Origin: an uncultured Eggerthellaceae bacterium
GTDB taxonomy: Bacteria > Actinomycetota > Coriobacteriia > Coriobacteriales > Eggerthellaceae
Assembly (NCBI GenBank): GCA_946631805.1
Contig: CAMPAJ010000074.1
Location: forward strand, 1-7,756
Direction: 5' to 3'
Length of the DNA stretch: 7,756 nucleotides
Below the pieces are notes generated by a model. That model was not told where the DNA came from. It worked only from the letters and a program-made list of their open reading frames with translations, and searched no databases. Positions 1-6,823 of the stretch are shown piece by piece. The stretch's first letter is position 1, and every line of letters starts with the position of its first letter. Position numbers and translations under genes: made by a program.

Positions 1-6
1 GCCGCG

Positions 7-384
7 GTGGAAAGCGACAGGAATGCCCACGTTATCCTGGTAGATGGCAGGAAGGCCATCCTCTCCGGAGCCCTGCCCGTTCTGGAAGAGGTTATGCCGT
101 ATGCCACGATCGTGGGGTTTACGCGTCCGGCGGAAGCGATAGCGTATGCGCAAGACAATCACGTCGACTTGGCGTTCGTAGACGTCGAGCTGGGCAAGAC
201 GAATGGACTGGATCTGTGCCACACGCTGCTTAGCATCAATCCCCACATGAACGTAGTGTTCCTGGCCACCTACGACGAATGCCCTCTTGACACATGGAGC
301 AGCGGAGCGAGCGGTTTCATGGTCAAGCCGATTACCCCCGAAGGCGTTCACGAGCAGCTCAAACACCTGCGATATCCTTGGTAG
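7..384 (+). CDS. Stand-alone response-regulator receiver domain protein
   Basis: This 125-residue protein is essentially one CheY-like receiver domain, which would accept a phosphoryl group from a sensor kinase. The fold signature is visible in order: a first strand ending in Asp13 (VILVDG), the likely phospho-acceptor Asp59 (AFVDVELG), the switch Thr88 (FLATYD) and the conserved Lys107-Pro108 (FMVKPI). The usual acidic pair after strand 1 is reduced to one Asp, since the next residue is Gly14, so Mg binding may be altered. The protein stops at residue 125 with no HTH, LytTR or enzymatic output domain, so it may act through protein contacts or be a remnant of a longer regulator. The GTG at 7 is the first start codon in frame, but the frame is open to the window edge, so the true start could lie upstream. 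No partner kinase is visible. Confidence 0.75.
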   Translation: MESDRNAHVILVDGRKAILSGALPVLEEVMPYATIVGFTRPAEAIAYAQDNHVDLAFVDVELGKTNGLDLCHTLLSINPHMNVVFLATYDECPLDTWSSGASGFMVKPITPEGVHEQLKHLRYPW

Positions 385-398
385 GCGCAAAGAGCACT

Positions 399-470
399 AT
401 GAAGAAGAACTTGAAGAAACTTGCTAAGGTCTCTTCGGGCCGATGCGTTCAAGAAAGGGAGTTGTCATGA
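399..470 (+). CDS. Possible 23-residue basic ORF overlapping the HAD lipoprotein start
   Basis: A short ATG-started frame begins MKKNLKKLAK and ends with a TGA that shares ATGA (467-470) with the start codon of the next gene, the layout typical of translational coupling. Its N-terminus is strongly basic. The upstream Shine-Dalgarno is weak (AAAGAG, 389-394), and nothing shows that it is conserved or expressed. It could be chance in an 82-bp gap. No function is assigned. Confidence 0.2.
   Translation: MKKNLKKLAKVSSGRCVQERELS
454..461 (+). promoter_or_regulatory. Ribosome binding site deciding the HAD lipoprotein start
   Basis: AAAGGGAG lies 5 nt before the ATG at 467. The in-frame ATG at 443 has no comparable site and would put eight charged residues ahead of the signal peptide, so 467 is the better start. 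Confidence 0.7.
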
Positions 471-2692
471 AAAAGGTTCTTACGGGATTGGTCGTCTTGT
501 GCTGCTGCACTGTCATGCTCGTGGCGTGCGCCGCACCAACGGCAACGGGCAGCCAGTCCGCATCCGGGAGCGACGCGGCCTCGAGCGCGGCCAGCTCGGA
601 GTCAAGCAGCGCTAGCGCCTCGAGCGCAGCCAGCTCGGAGTCGGACGGTGCCAGCGCCTCGAGTGCAGCCAGCTCGGAGTCAAGCAGCGCAACGGACACA
701 TCTTCTGCATCCGAGGATTCGACGGCAGGTCAAGCGGACATTGATTACTGGGAACCCGATTCTCCTGCAATGAAATCCATCGTCGAATTCGTTTCCGCTT
801 CGGTCAACCAAAACTCGGGTGGGTTCATCCCCGAAGAAGACAGGATTGCCGTGTTCGACATGGACGGCACGCTCTACGGGGAGCGCTTCCCCACATACTT
901 CAACGACTGGCTCTTCATCCAGCGCGCGTTGCACGATGACAGCTACCAAGCGCCCGACGATCTGAAAGCCTTCGCCCAAGCTTGGGAGGACAAGGTCCTC
1001 AAAGGCGTACCCATCGACGACTTCGACGCGAAGGAGCGCGAGCTGGGCCCGAAACTCTACGAGGGCCTAACCCCGGAAACCTACGCCGACGCGGTGCGCA
1101 AGTTCAAGGAAAAGCCCGTGTGGGGCTTTACGGGCATGACCTACGCGCAAGCCTACTTCCAGCCCATGGTGGCACTGGTGAAGTACCTCTGCGACAACGA
1201 CTACAAGGTGTACATCGTCAGCGCCACCTATCGCGATGCCGTACGCACGATGACCGAAGGCGTGCTGGACGAGTATGTCCCGGCCGACCGCGTCATCGGC
1301 ACGGACCTGCTCTACGTGGCGTCAGGCGACAAGGACGAAAACAGCATGTTCTACGAGCTGAACCCCGAAGACGATCTGGTCATCGAAGGCAGCTTGTTCA
1401 TCAAGAATCAGAAGACCAACAAGGCCACGGTCATCCAGCAGGAGATCGGCAAAGTGCCCGTGCTGGCCTTCGGCAACTCCACGGGCGACTTCTCCATGGC
1501 CACCTACACCTGCCAGAATGAAAAGTACGACGGACGGGCATACATGTTGCTGTGCGACGACACGCAACGCGACTACGGCGACCCCGAAAAGGCCGCCGAA
1601 TTCAAGAAGGAGTGCGAGGAAAACGGCTTTAACACCATTTCGGAAAAGGACGAATTCGCCCTGCTCTTCCCCGAGGGCGCTACCATGACGGCAGACCCGC
1701 TGGACCTCTGGAGCGACGAAGCCCCGCTCAAGACCGAACTCGTGAACTTCGTCGAAGCGGCAACCGACGAGTCGTCCCCCGACTTCATTCCAGTTGAGGA
1801 CCGTATCGCCACCTTCGATTTCGACGGAACGCTCTTCTGCGAAACCGACCCCAACTACTTCGACTACACGATGCTCGCTTACCGCGTGCTCGAAGACCCC
1901 GACTACAAGGACAAGGCGTCGGACTTCGAGAAGTCCGTGGCGGCGAAGATTGTCGACCAGAACGAGAACGGCACAAAATACGACGAGCTCCCCGTGGAGC
2001 ACGGTCAAGCTGTCGCTTCGGCGTTCAAGGGCATGACCATCGACGAGTTCTACAACTACGTGAGCGAGTTCATGAAGAAGCCCATGCCCAGCTACGAGGG
2101 CATGGTGCGCGGCGGCGGCTTCTACCAGCCCATGGTGCAGGTGGTCGAGTACTTACAGGCCAACGACTTCACCGTATACGTCGTTTCAGGCACCGACCGG
2201 CTGATCGTGCGCGGCATCTTCAACGACCCAACGTGTCCCATCAAGCTGCCGCTTTCCCAAGTAATCGGCTCCGACGAGACGCTGGTGGGATCCGACCAGG
2301 GCGACAAAGACGGCCTCGATTACACCTTCGGCCAGGACGAGAAGCTTGTGCTCGGCGGCGAGTTCGTCATAAAAGACCTGAAGCAGAACAAGGTGTCGGT
2401 CATCCAGCAAGAAATCGCCAAGCAGCCGGTGCTGTCCTTCGGCAATTCCTCGGGCGACTTCGCCATGGCCAACTACGCACTGTCGAACCCGTCGTACGCG
2501 TCGGCCGCTTTCCAGCTTTGCTGCGACGACCTCGAGCGCGAAAACGGCAGCGAAAGCAAGGCCCAGTCCATGCGCGAGGAATGCGAGAAGAACGGCTACG
2601 TGCCCGTTTCGATGGCCAACGACTGGACAACCATCTACGGCGAAGGCGTTACCTACCGCGGGGCCAAAGAGGCGCTCGCCGAGGCAGCATAG
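467..2692 (+). CDS. Tandem-domain HAD-family phosphatase lipoprotein
   Basis: This 741-residue protein is exported and lipid-anchored. MKKVLTGLVVL begins a signal peptide ending in lipobox LVAC, with the modified cysteine at Cys21. Residues about 28-95 are a Ser/Ala linker. Two HAD hydrolase domains follow, about 320 residues apart. Domain 1 has motif I DMDGT (nucleophile Asp131, acid/base Asp133, Glu139 nearby), motif II Ser252 (VYIVSA), a probable motif III Lys319, and motif IV GNSTGD with Asp341. Domain 2 repeats this with Asp451/Asp453/Glu459, Ser574, Lys642 and Asp664. About 110 residues between motifs I and II leave room for a C1-type cap, as in the phosphoserine phosphatase branch. Family knowledge predicts phosphomonoester hydrolysis through an aspartyl-phosphate; the substrate is unknown. 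Both active sites look complete, and the domains align along their whole length, so this is an internal duplication. No terminator is evident before the following PAP2 gene. Confidence 0.88.
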   Translation: MKKVLTGLVVLCCCTVMLVACAAPTATGSQSASGSDAASSAASSESSSASASSAASSESDGASASSAASSESSSATDTSSASEDSTAGQADIDYWEPDSPAMKSIVEFVSASVNQNSGGFIPEEDRIAVFDMDGTLYGERFPTYFNDWLFIQRALHDDSYQAPDDLKAFAQAWEDKVLKGVPIDDFDAKERELGPKLYEGLTPETYADAVRKFKEKPVWGFTGMTYAQAYFQPMVALVKYLCDNDYKVYIVSATYRDAVRTMTEGVLDEYVPADRVIGTDLLYVASGDKDENSMFYELNPEDDLVIEGSLFIKNQKTNKATVIQQEIGKVPVLAFGNSTGDFSMATYTCQNEKYDGRAYMLLCDDTQRDYGDPEKAAEFKKECEENGFNTISEKDEFALLFPEGATMTADPLDLWSDEAPLKTELVNFVEAATDESSPDFIPVEDRIATFDFDGTLFCETDPNYFDYTMLAYRVLEDPDYKDKASDFEKSVAAKIVDQNENGTKYDELPVEHGQAVASAFKGMTIDEFYNYVSEFMKKPMPSYEGMVRGGGFYQPMVQVVEYLQANDFTVYVVSGTDRLIVRGIFNDPTCPIKLPLSQVIGSDETLVGSDQGDKDGLDYTFGQDEKLVLGGEFVIKDLKQNKVSVIQQEIAKQPVLSFGNSSGDFAMANYALSNPSYASAAFQLCCDDLERENGSESKAQSMREECEKNGYVPVSMANDWTTIYGEGVTYRGAKEALAEAA
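578..694 (+). repeat. Three tandem 39-bp units encoding the Ser/Ala linker
   Basis: Units start at 578, 617 and 656, each exactly 39 bp and in frame. They encode ASSAASSESSSAS, ASSAASSESDGAS and ASSAASSESSSAT. Most differences between units fall in the last third of the unit. Because the period is a multiple of three, gain or loss of a unit would change linker length without breaking the frame. Confidence 0.93.
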
Positions 2693-2721
2693 CAGAAGCT
2701 CGTCCTATAAAGGATTATGGT

Positions 2722-2781
2722 ATGAGCAATGGGGCTAAAGCACCGAATTGGCGATTCATTAGCATCGTGAAAGGCATGTGA
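2722..2781 (+). CDS. Possible 19-residue ORF coupled to the PAP2 gene
   Basis: MSNGAKAPNWRFISIVKGM starts at an ATG preceded by AAAGGA/AGGA (2711-2714) with a 7-nt spacer, a better ribosome site than the downstream PAP2 gene has. Its TGA (2779-2781) overlaps the PAP2 GTG start in GTGA (2778-2781). It lies 29 nt after the HAD stop, so all three could share a transcript. It could be a leader that delivers ribosomes to the PAP2 start, an old N-terminus of the PAP2 protein separated by a frameshift, or chance. I do not recognise the peptide. Confidence 0.35.
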   Translation: MSNGAKAPNWRFISIVKGM

Positions 2782-3713
2782 TTGCGATGAATTTGGAACG
2801 GCACTCTCTTCTGGTACGCGGCATGGGGGCGTTCGCTGCGCTGCTCGTGGCGCTGCTGGTGGTAGGGACGTTTGCAGACTACCAGATTGCGCAGGCGCTC
2901 TATGCGCCCGGCAACCCCTTCGTCATCTTCGTTTCGACTTTGGGGCTCTTCCCGATGGCCTATCCCGCCTGTTTCCTTCTGGGCGTGCTGGTGCAGCGCT
3001 CCCTTGCCAGTCAAAAGCCGCCGGTTCTGCGCATCGTGGGCGCCGTCCTGTGCGTGGTGCTCGCAGCTCTCTTCGGCGCCCTGATCACCCGTGCAGTCCT
3101 TTCGGTGCGCGACGGCTTCGGCGGCATGGTCGGCGCCGAGCTTTCCTCGACCATCCGCTTGGGCATCGGCACCATCGTCGGCATCGGCCTGTGCGCGCTG
3201 GGCTTCGGCGCCGGGAAGGGCAACGACGCCAAGGACCTGGCACGTCGCGTGCTTATAGTGGTCGTCGTGCTGGTTGTCTCCTACATAGCGGTCGAAATCG
3301 TGAAGAACCTGATGGCACGCCCGCGCCCGTTCGCGGTGCTTGCAGGATACGAAGGCGTCGAGTTCAGCCCGTGGTACCAGAAAGGCTCGGGGGTCGAAGA
3401 TCTGATGGCTGCGTTTGGCCTCGAGAAGGACGCGTTCAAGTCGTTCCCCAGCGGCCATTCGGTGCAGGTTGCGTCCTTCCTCGCTGGGTTCTACGGTCTG
3501 AGCCTCGTCTATCCCAGCCTGCAACAGAAGCTGGGCATCGCCCTCGCGGTCGAGATGGTCTTCGCTCTTGTCGTCATGTCCTGCCGCATGATCTTGGGCG
3601 CCCATTTCCTTTCCGACGTCAGCATGGGCGCGCTCGTGGCCGTCGCCGCGTTCCTCATCCTGATGGCGCTGCAAGGACGCGTTCGCGTCGATGACCACGC
3701 GAGACCGGCATAG
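2778..3713 (+). CDS. PAP2-superfamily integral membrane phosphatase
   Basis: This protein of about 311 residues carries the three-part PAP2 phosphatase signature: KX6RP (Lys176, Arg183-Pro184), PSGH (224-227) and CRX5HX3D (Arg270, nucleophile His276, Asp280). The Ser that normally precedes the motif-3 Arg is Cys269 here. Hydrophobic stretches near residues 15-35, 48-72, 85-108, 128-146, 157-175, 229-246, 253-270 and 281-299 fit a polytopic protein with about six helices; not every stretch need span the membrane. Family members dephosphorylate lipid phosphates such as phosphatidic acid, phosphatidylglycerol phosphate or undecaprenyl pyrophosphate, usually on the outer face. The substrate here cannot be told. 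Two starts are possible, GTG 2778 and ATG 2787. Neither has a well-spaced ribosome site (AAAGG 2770-2774 is 3 or 12 nt away), so translation may depend on the overlapping short ORF. Confidence 0.9.
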   Translation: MIAMNLERHSLLVRGMGAFAALLVALLVVGTFADYQIAQALYAPGNPFVIFVSTLGLFPMAYPACFLLGVLVQRSLASQKPPVLRIVGAVLCVVLAALFGALITRAVLSVRDGFGGMVGAELSSTIRLGIGTIVGIGLCALGFGAGKGNDAKDLARRVLIVVVVLVVSYIAVEIVKNLMARPRPFAVLAGYEGVEFSPWYQKGSGVEDLMAAFGLEKDAFKSFPSGHSVQVASFLAGFYGLSLVYPSLQQKLGIALAVEMVFALVVMSCRMILGAHFLSDVSMGALVAVAAFLILMALQGRVRVDDHARPA

Positions 3714-3720
3714 GACCGCA

Positions 3721-3762
3721 GGAAGCGAGACGCTTGCCGAAAAAGTCGTAGGCGTCGCTTCC
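3721..3762 (+). terminator. Possible hairpin after the PAP2 gene
   Basis: GGAAGCGA (3721-3728) is perfectly complementary to TCGCTTCC (3755-3762), and CGC (3731-3733) can continue the stem with GCG (3752-3754) past a 2-nt bulge. It starts 7 nt after the PAP2 stop. No T-run follows, so it is not a textbook intrinsic terminator; it could mark a 3' end or protect one. Confidence 0.3.
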
Positions 3763-3773
3763 GCAAACCCACT

Positions 3774-3808
3774 TTGACGGAGCGCTTGCCGGCGCAACCA
3801 TATAGAAT
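3774..3808 (+). promoter_or_regulatory. Weak promoter candidate for the AI-2E family gene
   Basis: TATAGAAT (3801-3808) is the best -10-like sequence in this gap and lies about 75 bp before the start codon. The only good -35 match is TTGACG (3774-3779), but the spacing of 21-23 bp is longer than the usual 16-19. It may be used as a -10-driven promoter or may be chance. Confidence 0.25.
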
Positions 3809-3883
3809 CAAGGTCGTTTGGCAACACGACGAAACAGCCCCTCGAACACGGGGCGCGAAAATGAGCCGATGGAGTGAAGGCAT

Positions 3884-5044
3884 ATGGAAAACAAGAGCAG
3901 CAATAAACCAACCGTAAGCTGGAAAACGTGTGCAAGGCTGATCATCAGCGCGCTGGTCGTTTTTCTGCTCGTCCGCTATTGGGGCGAAATCGAAGGTTTC
4001 ACCGGGGTGCTGTTCGGCGGCGCACTCGCCATCATCGCCGGCTTGGTCATCGCCTACGTCATGAACATCCCCTTGCGCTTCTTTGAGCGCGTGCTGCCTG
4101 GACCTACAGGCGACAACACGCGCAACCGCGGGCTTGCGCTCCTGCTTACCATCGTATGCACGTTAGGCATCGTGCTGTTCGTGGGCATCCTGGTCATACC
4201 GAATCTAATCAATGCCGTCATTAAGCTCGCAGAGGCTGTTCCAGGCGTCGTCGAGCACGTTACGAGCAACGAATTCCTGTCTTCCCTTTTGCCGCCCGCA
4301 ATGGTGGCGCAGCTGAACTCCATCAACTGGGAGCAGGTGGTCAACGACATCGCAAACTGGCTGCAATCGGGTGTCGCCAGCTCGCTACCGCAGGTCGCGT
4401 CGATCTTCGGCCAGATCGGTGCCTGGCTTATGGGCATCATCTTCGCCTTGTGGTTCCTCGGTGAAAAGGACGGGCTTTCAAGCGGTGCGCACAAACTGAT
4501 CCAGACCTACATCGGCAAACGGGCCGACGACAAGTTCTCGCGCGCAATCGCATACGCAGACGGAAGCTTCCGCAGCTACATCACCGGCGCCGCACTCGAG
4601 GGGCTGATCTTCGGCAGCCTCGTGTTCGTCGCCTGCGCGATCGCAGGAATGCCCGAAGCACTCATGCTCGGCGCGCTCGTGGGCGTCATGTCCCTCATCC
4701 CCATGATCGGTGCCATTGTCGGCGCTGTTCTGGGCGCCATCATCATTTTGGCGACGTCGTGGCAGCGGGCGCTTATTTTCCTCGTCCTGTTCCTGATCGT
4801 TCAACAAATCGAGCAGGCCTTCGTCTACCCGCGCGTGGTCGGCAAGTCCGTCGGCCTTACAGGCATGTGGCCGCTGATTGGCATCACGATCGGAACGGCG
4901 GTGTTCGGTTTTTTGGGCGCGTTCGTCGGCGTGCCCCTTACCGCTACGATCTTCCGCATCGTGGAGGCGGACCTGGCCCGTCGCGACAAATTGCCCGGCA
5001 GCCCAAGCCCCTTCGAGCGGCTTCAGAAATCGCTCTCCGACTAG
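3884..5044 (+). CDS. AI-2E/PerM family membrane transporter
   Basis: This 386-residue polytopic membrane protein belongs to the AI-2E (PerM, YdiK, TqsA) family. Hydrophobic segments lie near residues 17-31, 41-60, 84-108, 174-192, 234-254, 258-290, 294-309 and 325-357. A long amphipathic stretch (about 109-170) sits between the third and fourth. The family signature is clear at the C-terminal end: SLIPMIGAIVGAVLGA (270-285), then QQIEQAFVYPRVVGKSVGL (307-325) and FGFLGAFVGVPLTA (341-354). The ATG at 3884 is preceded by GGAG (3871-3874) 9 nt upstream and GAAGG closer in. Family members have been linked to autoinducer-2 export, and others to sodium/proton antiport, so the name does not fix the substrate. 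A 170-bp gap and a hairpin separate it from the PAP2 gene, so it may be transcribed separately. Confidence 0.9.
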   Translation: MENKSSNKPTVSWKTCARLIISALVVFLLVRYWGEIEGFTGVLFGGALAIIAGLVIAYVMNIPLRFFERVLPGPTGDNTRNRGLALLLTIVCTLGIVLFVGILVIPNLINAVIKLAEAVPGVVEHVTSNEFLSSLLPPAMVAQLNSINWEQVVNDIANWLQSGVASSLPQVASIFGQIGAWLMGIIFALWFLGEKDGLSSGAHKLIQTYIGKRADDKFSRAIAYADGSFRSYITGAALEGLIFGSLVFVACAIAGMPEALMLGALVGVMSLIPMIGAIVGAVLGAIIILATSWQRALIFLVLFLIVQQIEQAFVYPRVVGKSVGLTGMWPLIGITIGTAVFGFLGAFVGVPLTATIFRIVEADLARRDKLPGSPSPFERLQKSLSD

Positions 5045-5126
5045 CGGACAACGCAACAGAGGGCAGGCGGCTTCGTGCCACCTGTGGACGCATGGCTCTC
5101 CCAAAGACAGGCTGCTCGTGCCCAAC

Positions 5127-5148
5127 GAGGTACTTTGGAGGTACTTTG
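5127..5148 (+). repeat. Perfect 11-bp tandem duplication in the convergent gap
   Basis: GAGGTACTTTG occurs twice back to back (5127-5137 and 5138-5148) with no mismatch. It lies in noncoding DNA about 80 bp past the AI-2E family gene. Confidence 0.85.
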
Positions 5149-5169
5149 CCGGCTTCATGCTGCGTGTTC

Positions 5170-5236
5170 CTGTCACGGTCCTAACCTGGTGTGACAGAAT
5201 CTGCGAGCGGCCTTGTGAGCGGCCTAGTTGCTAGGC
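5170..5236. terminator. Hairpin cluster between convergent genes, possible bidirectional terminator
   Basis: CTGTCAC (5170-5176) pairs with GTGACAG (5191-5197) across a 14-nt loop. GCCTAG (5222-5227) pairs with CTAGGC (5231-5236) across 3 nt and includes the stop codon of the - strand symporter gene. Between them GAGCGGCCT is repeated directly at 5205-5213 and 5217-5225. Position between two converging genes suits transcription termination on both strands, but neither hairpin has a T-run, so the function is not shown. Confidence 0.35.
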
Positions 5237-6817
5237 GGCGCACGTTTCCCTTCGTTCGTTTTCGGCGACCGTCACCACGCTGCTGATGACGTTCAGGATG
5301 TTTTGAAGGCCGCCGCAGAACAGTTCGAAGCACAACGCCAGCGAAATGGCGGCGTCCGAATTCAGATACGTCAGGATAACCAACATGCCGATGAGGATGG
5401 AACCCGGTTGGTTGGGAGCGCCGAACGAAAGGAACATCACGATAAAGGCGACGGCCGCGACGTTGAGCCACGACACCTCGCAATTGGCGACGAAGATGTA
5501 GATCGCGGCGAGCAACATGAGGATGAAGCAGTTGCCATCCAGGCTGGTCTGCGCCAATATGGGCAGCTCCTTTTCGAGCCGTTTCCGCGAAATGCCAAAG
5601 GCGCTCGCACAGTAGCGCGTGTTGTAGGGCACGGCATCGATTACAGAGCCGATCAAGATGTTCTCCTTCACGAGAGGCCAGAGCTTCCGCGCGAACTCCA
5701 GTACGGGCATGCCGTGCGCCTTAAGGCCCAGAGCGTAGAAGAACAGCAAAGGCAGCGTGCACACGAACACGATAACAACGATAAAGAAGATGTTCGCGAA
5801 TTGCGCAACGCCGTCGTTCGCCAGCAGGATTTCCAGGAAAAGCAGAAAGCACGCCAGCGGGAAAATGGACATCACTATCTGAAGTATGCCCGAGAACAGG
5901 TCGTAGCAGGCGTCGATCGCACGCTTCACCATGCCGAAGCTCTGGCCTATGGAGTTCAGGGCGCCGGCGATAAGGAGCGCCACAACAATCATGGGGATGG
6001 GGGAAATGGTCTCGAAAGGCTCAATGATGCTTGACGGTATTATTTGGTCCACCGCCGAGGCAAGCGACCAGCTGGCAAGCCCCAGGTCGAACCGCTCCGT
6101 CACGCCGGTTATCGACAGAATCCACTGGGCGACCCCGAAACCCATGACAAGGGCCAGCGCAACCACCGTCAACGACGAAGCCACCGAGACGATGAACAGC
6201 GTGCGAGAAGACGAATGGCGCTCTGCCACTATGAAGGAATCGGTCACATTCTTCAGCAGCGAGAAAAGCGTCATCGGCGCGCCTATCATAAGGACGGCGT
6301 TGGTGAACAGCTTTTCGAGCGGCGCAACCCATTCTGTTGCTATCAGCTGCCGTCCCGCTTCGTCGAGCGCGAATTCGAGCACGAAGCCGACGATGGTCGC
6401 CGCGACGACTGCGATGAAGTTCGGAAGGATGAAGGCCCAGGCGTTTTTGCCCATGGAAACCTTGACGACGTTGCAGCCGCCTTGGTACGAGCAGGACACC
6501 TTGTCGGAAAACTCCTCGACGATCTTCTCGTAATCATCTGCGGATGCGCCCCGTTCGGGCAGCACGAAGCGATCGCCTGGAAACATGATCTTGATGTCCG
6601 TGTGCCCAAGCCCGTGCATGCTGCCGATTTCGATCTCGACGCTCGGATCGCCGACCTGAGATGCGATTTCATGGAAGAGCGCTTCGAAGAGCTGCTCCAT
6701 CTCGAATGCCTTGCTGGCATTGATAAGACGCCTGTCGAGAGCTTTCTCGACAAAAGCCCGTGCCTGAGGAAAGCTCTTCGCATCCGCGCTTATCTTGATT
6801 GTTTCGTTTCTAGCCAT
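5231..6817 (-). CDS. SDF-family dicarboxylate/amino acid:cation symporter with N-terminal ATPase-like domain
   Basis: This 528-residue protein (from ATG 6817) has two parts. Residues about 8-123 are soluble and resemble an RsbW/GHKL ATPase fold: a helix with MEQLFEALFHEIASQ (40-54), strands VEIEIG and TDIKIMF, FPGDRF (79-84) where the G1 box would be, and a closing GGCNVVKVSM strand. The usual N-box Asn is not visible. Residues about 128-515 are a polytopic SDF (DAACS) symporter. Recognisable parts are GAPMTLFSLLKNVTD (179-193), a SIFPLACF helix, an HP1-like AVPYNTRYCASAFGIS, SLDGN (425-429) in place of NMDGT, and an HP2-like GAPNQPGSILIG (466-477). Family members move dicarboxylates or amino acids with sodium or protons; binding residues differ here, so the substrate is open. 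The start at 6817 lacks a Shine-Dalgarno; ATG 6904 would add 29 residues translated through a palindrome and is less likely. Confidence 0.85.
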   Translation of the reverse strand: MARNETIKISADAKSFPQARAFVEKALDRRLINASKAFEMEQLFEALFHEIASQVGDPSVEIEIGSMHGLGHTDIKIMFPGDRFVLPERGASADDYEKIVEEFSDKVSCSYQGGCNVVKVSMGKNAWAFILPNFIAVVAATIVGFVLEFALDEAGRQLIATEWVAPLEKLFTNAVLMIGAPMTLFSLLKNVTDSFIVAERHSSSRTLFIVSVASSLTVVALALVMGFGVAQWILSITGVTERFDLGLASWSLASAVDQIIPSSIIEPFETISPIPMIVVALLIAGALNSIGQSFGMVKRAIDACYDLFSGILQIVMSIFPLACFLLFLEILLANDGVAQFANIFFIVVIVFVCTLPLLFFYALGLKAHGMPVLEFARKLWPLVKENILIGSVIDAVPYNTRYCASAFGISRKRLEKELPILAQTSLDGNCFILMLLAAIYIFVANCEVSWLNVAAVAFIVMFLSFGAPNQPGSILIGMLVILTYLNSDAAISLALCFELFCGGLQNILNVISSVVTVAENERRETCAA

Positions 6818-6823
6818 AGGGTT

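Noticed and set aside
443..466. ATG at 443 as start of the HAD lipoprotein
   Set aside because: It has no ribosome site and adds MRSRKGVV ahead of a good lipoprotein signal that starts at 467 with a well-spaced AAAGGGAG.
2715..3935. 406-codon frame on the - strand opposite the PAP2 gene
   Set aside because: It is the antisense shadow of the PAP2 gene: its translation is His/Asp/Glu/Ala-rich without domain pattern, while the + frame carries all three PAP2 motifs and membrane helices.
3884..5044. Assigning the AI-2E family gene to autoinducer export or quorum sensing
   Set aside because: The family has members with other functions, and no luxS or signalling gene is in the window, so only the family name is supported.
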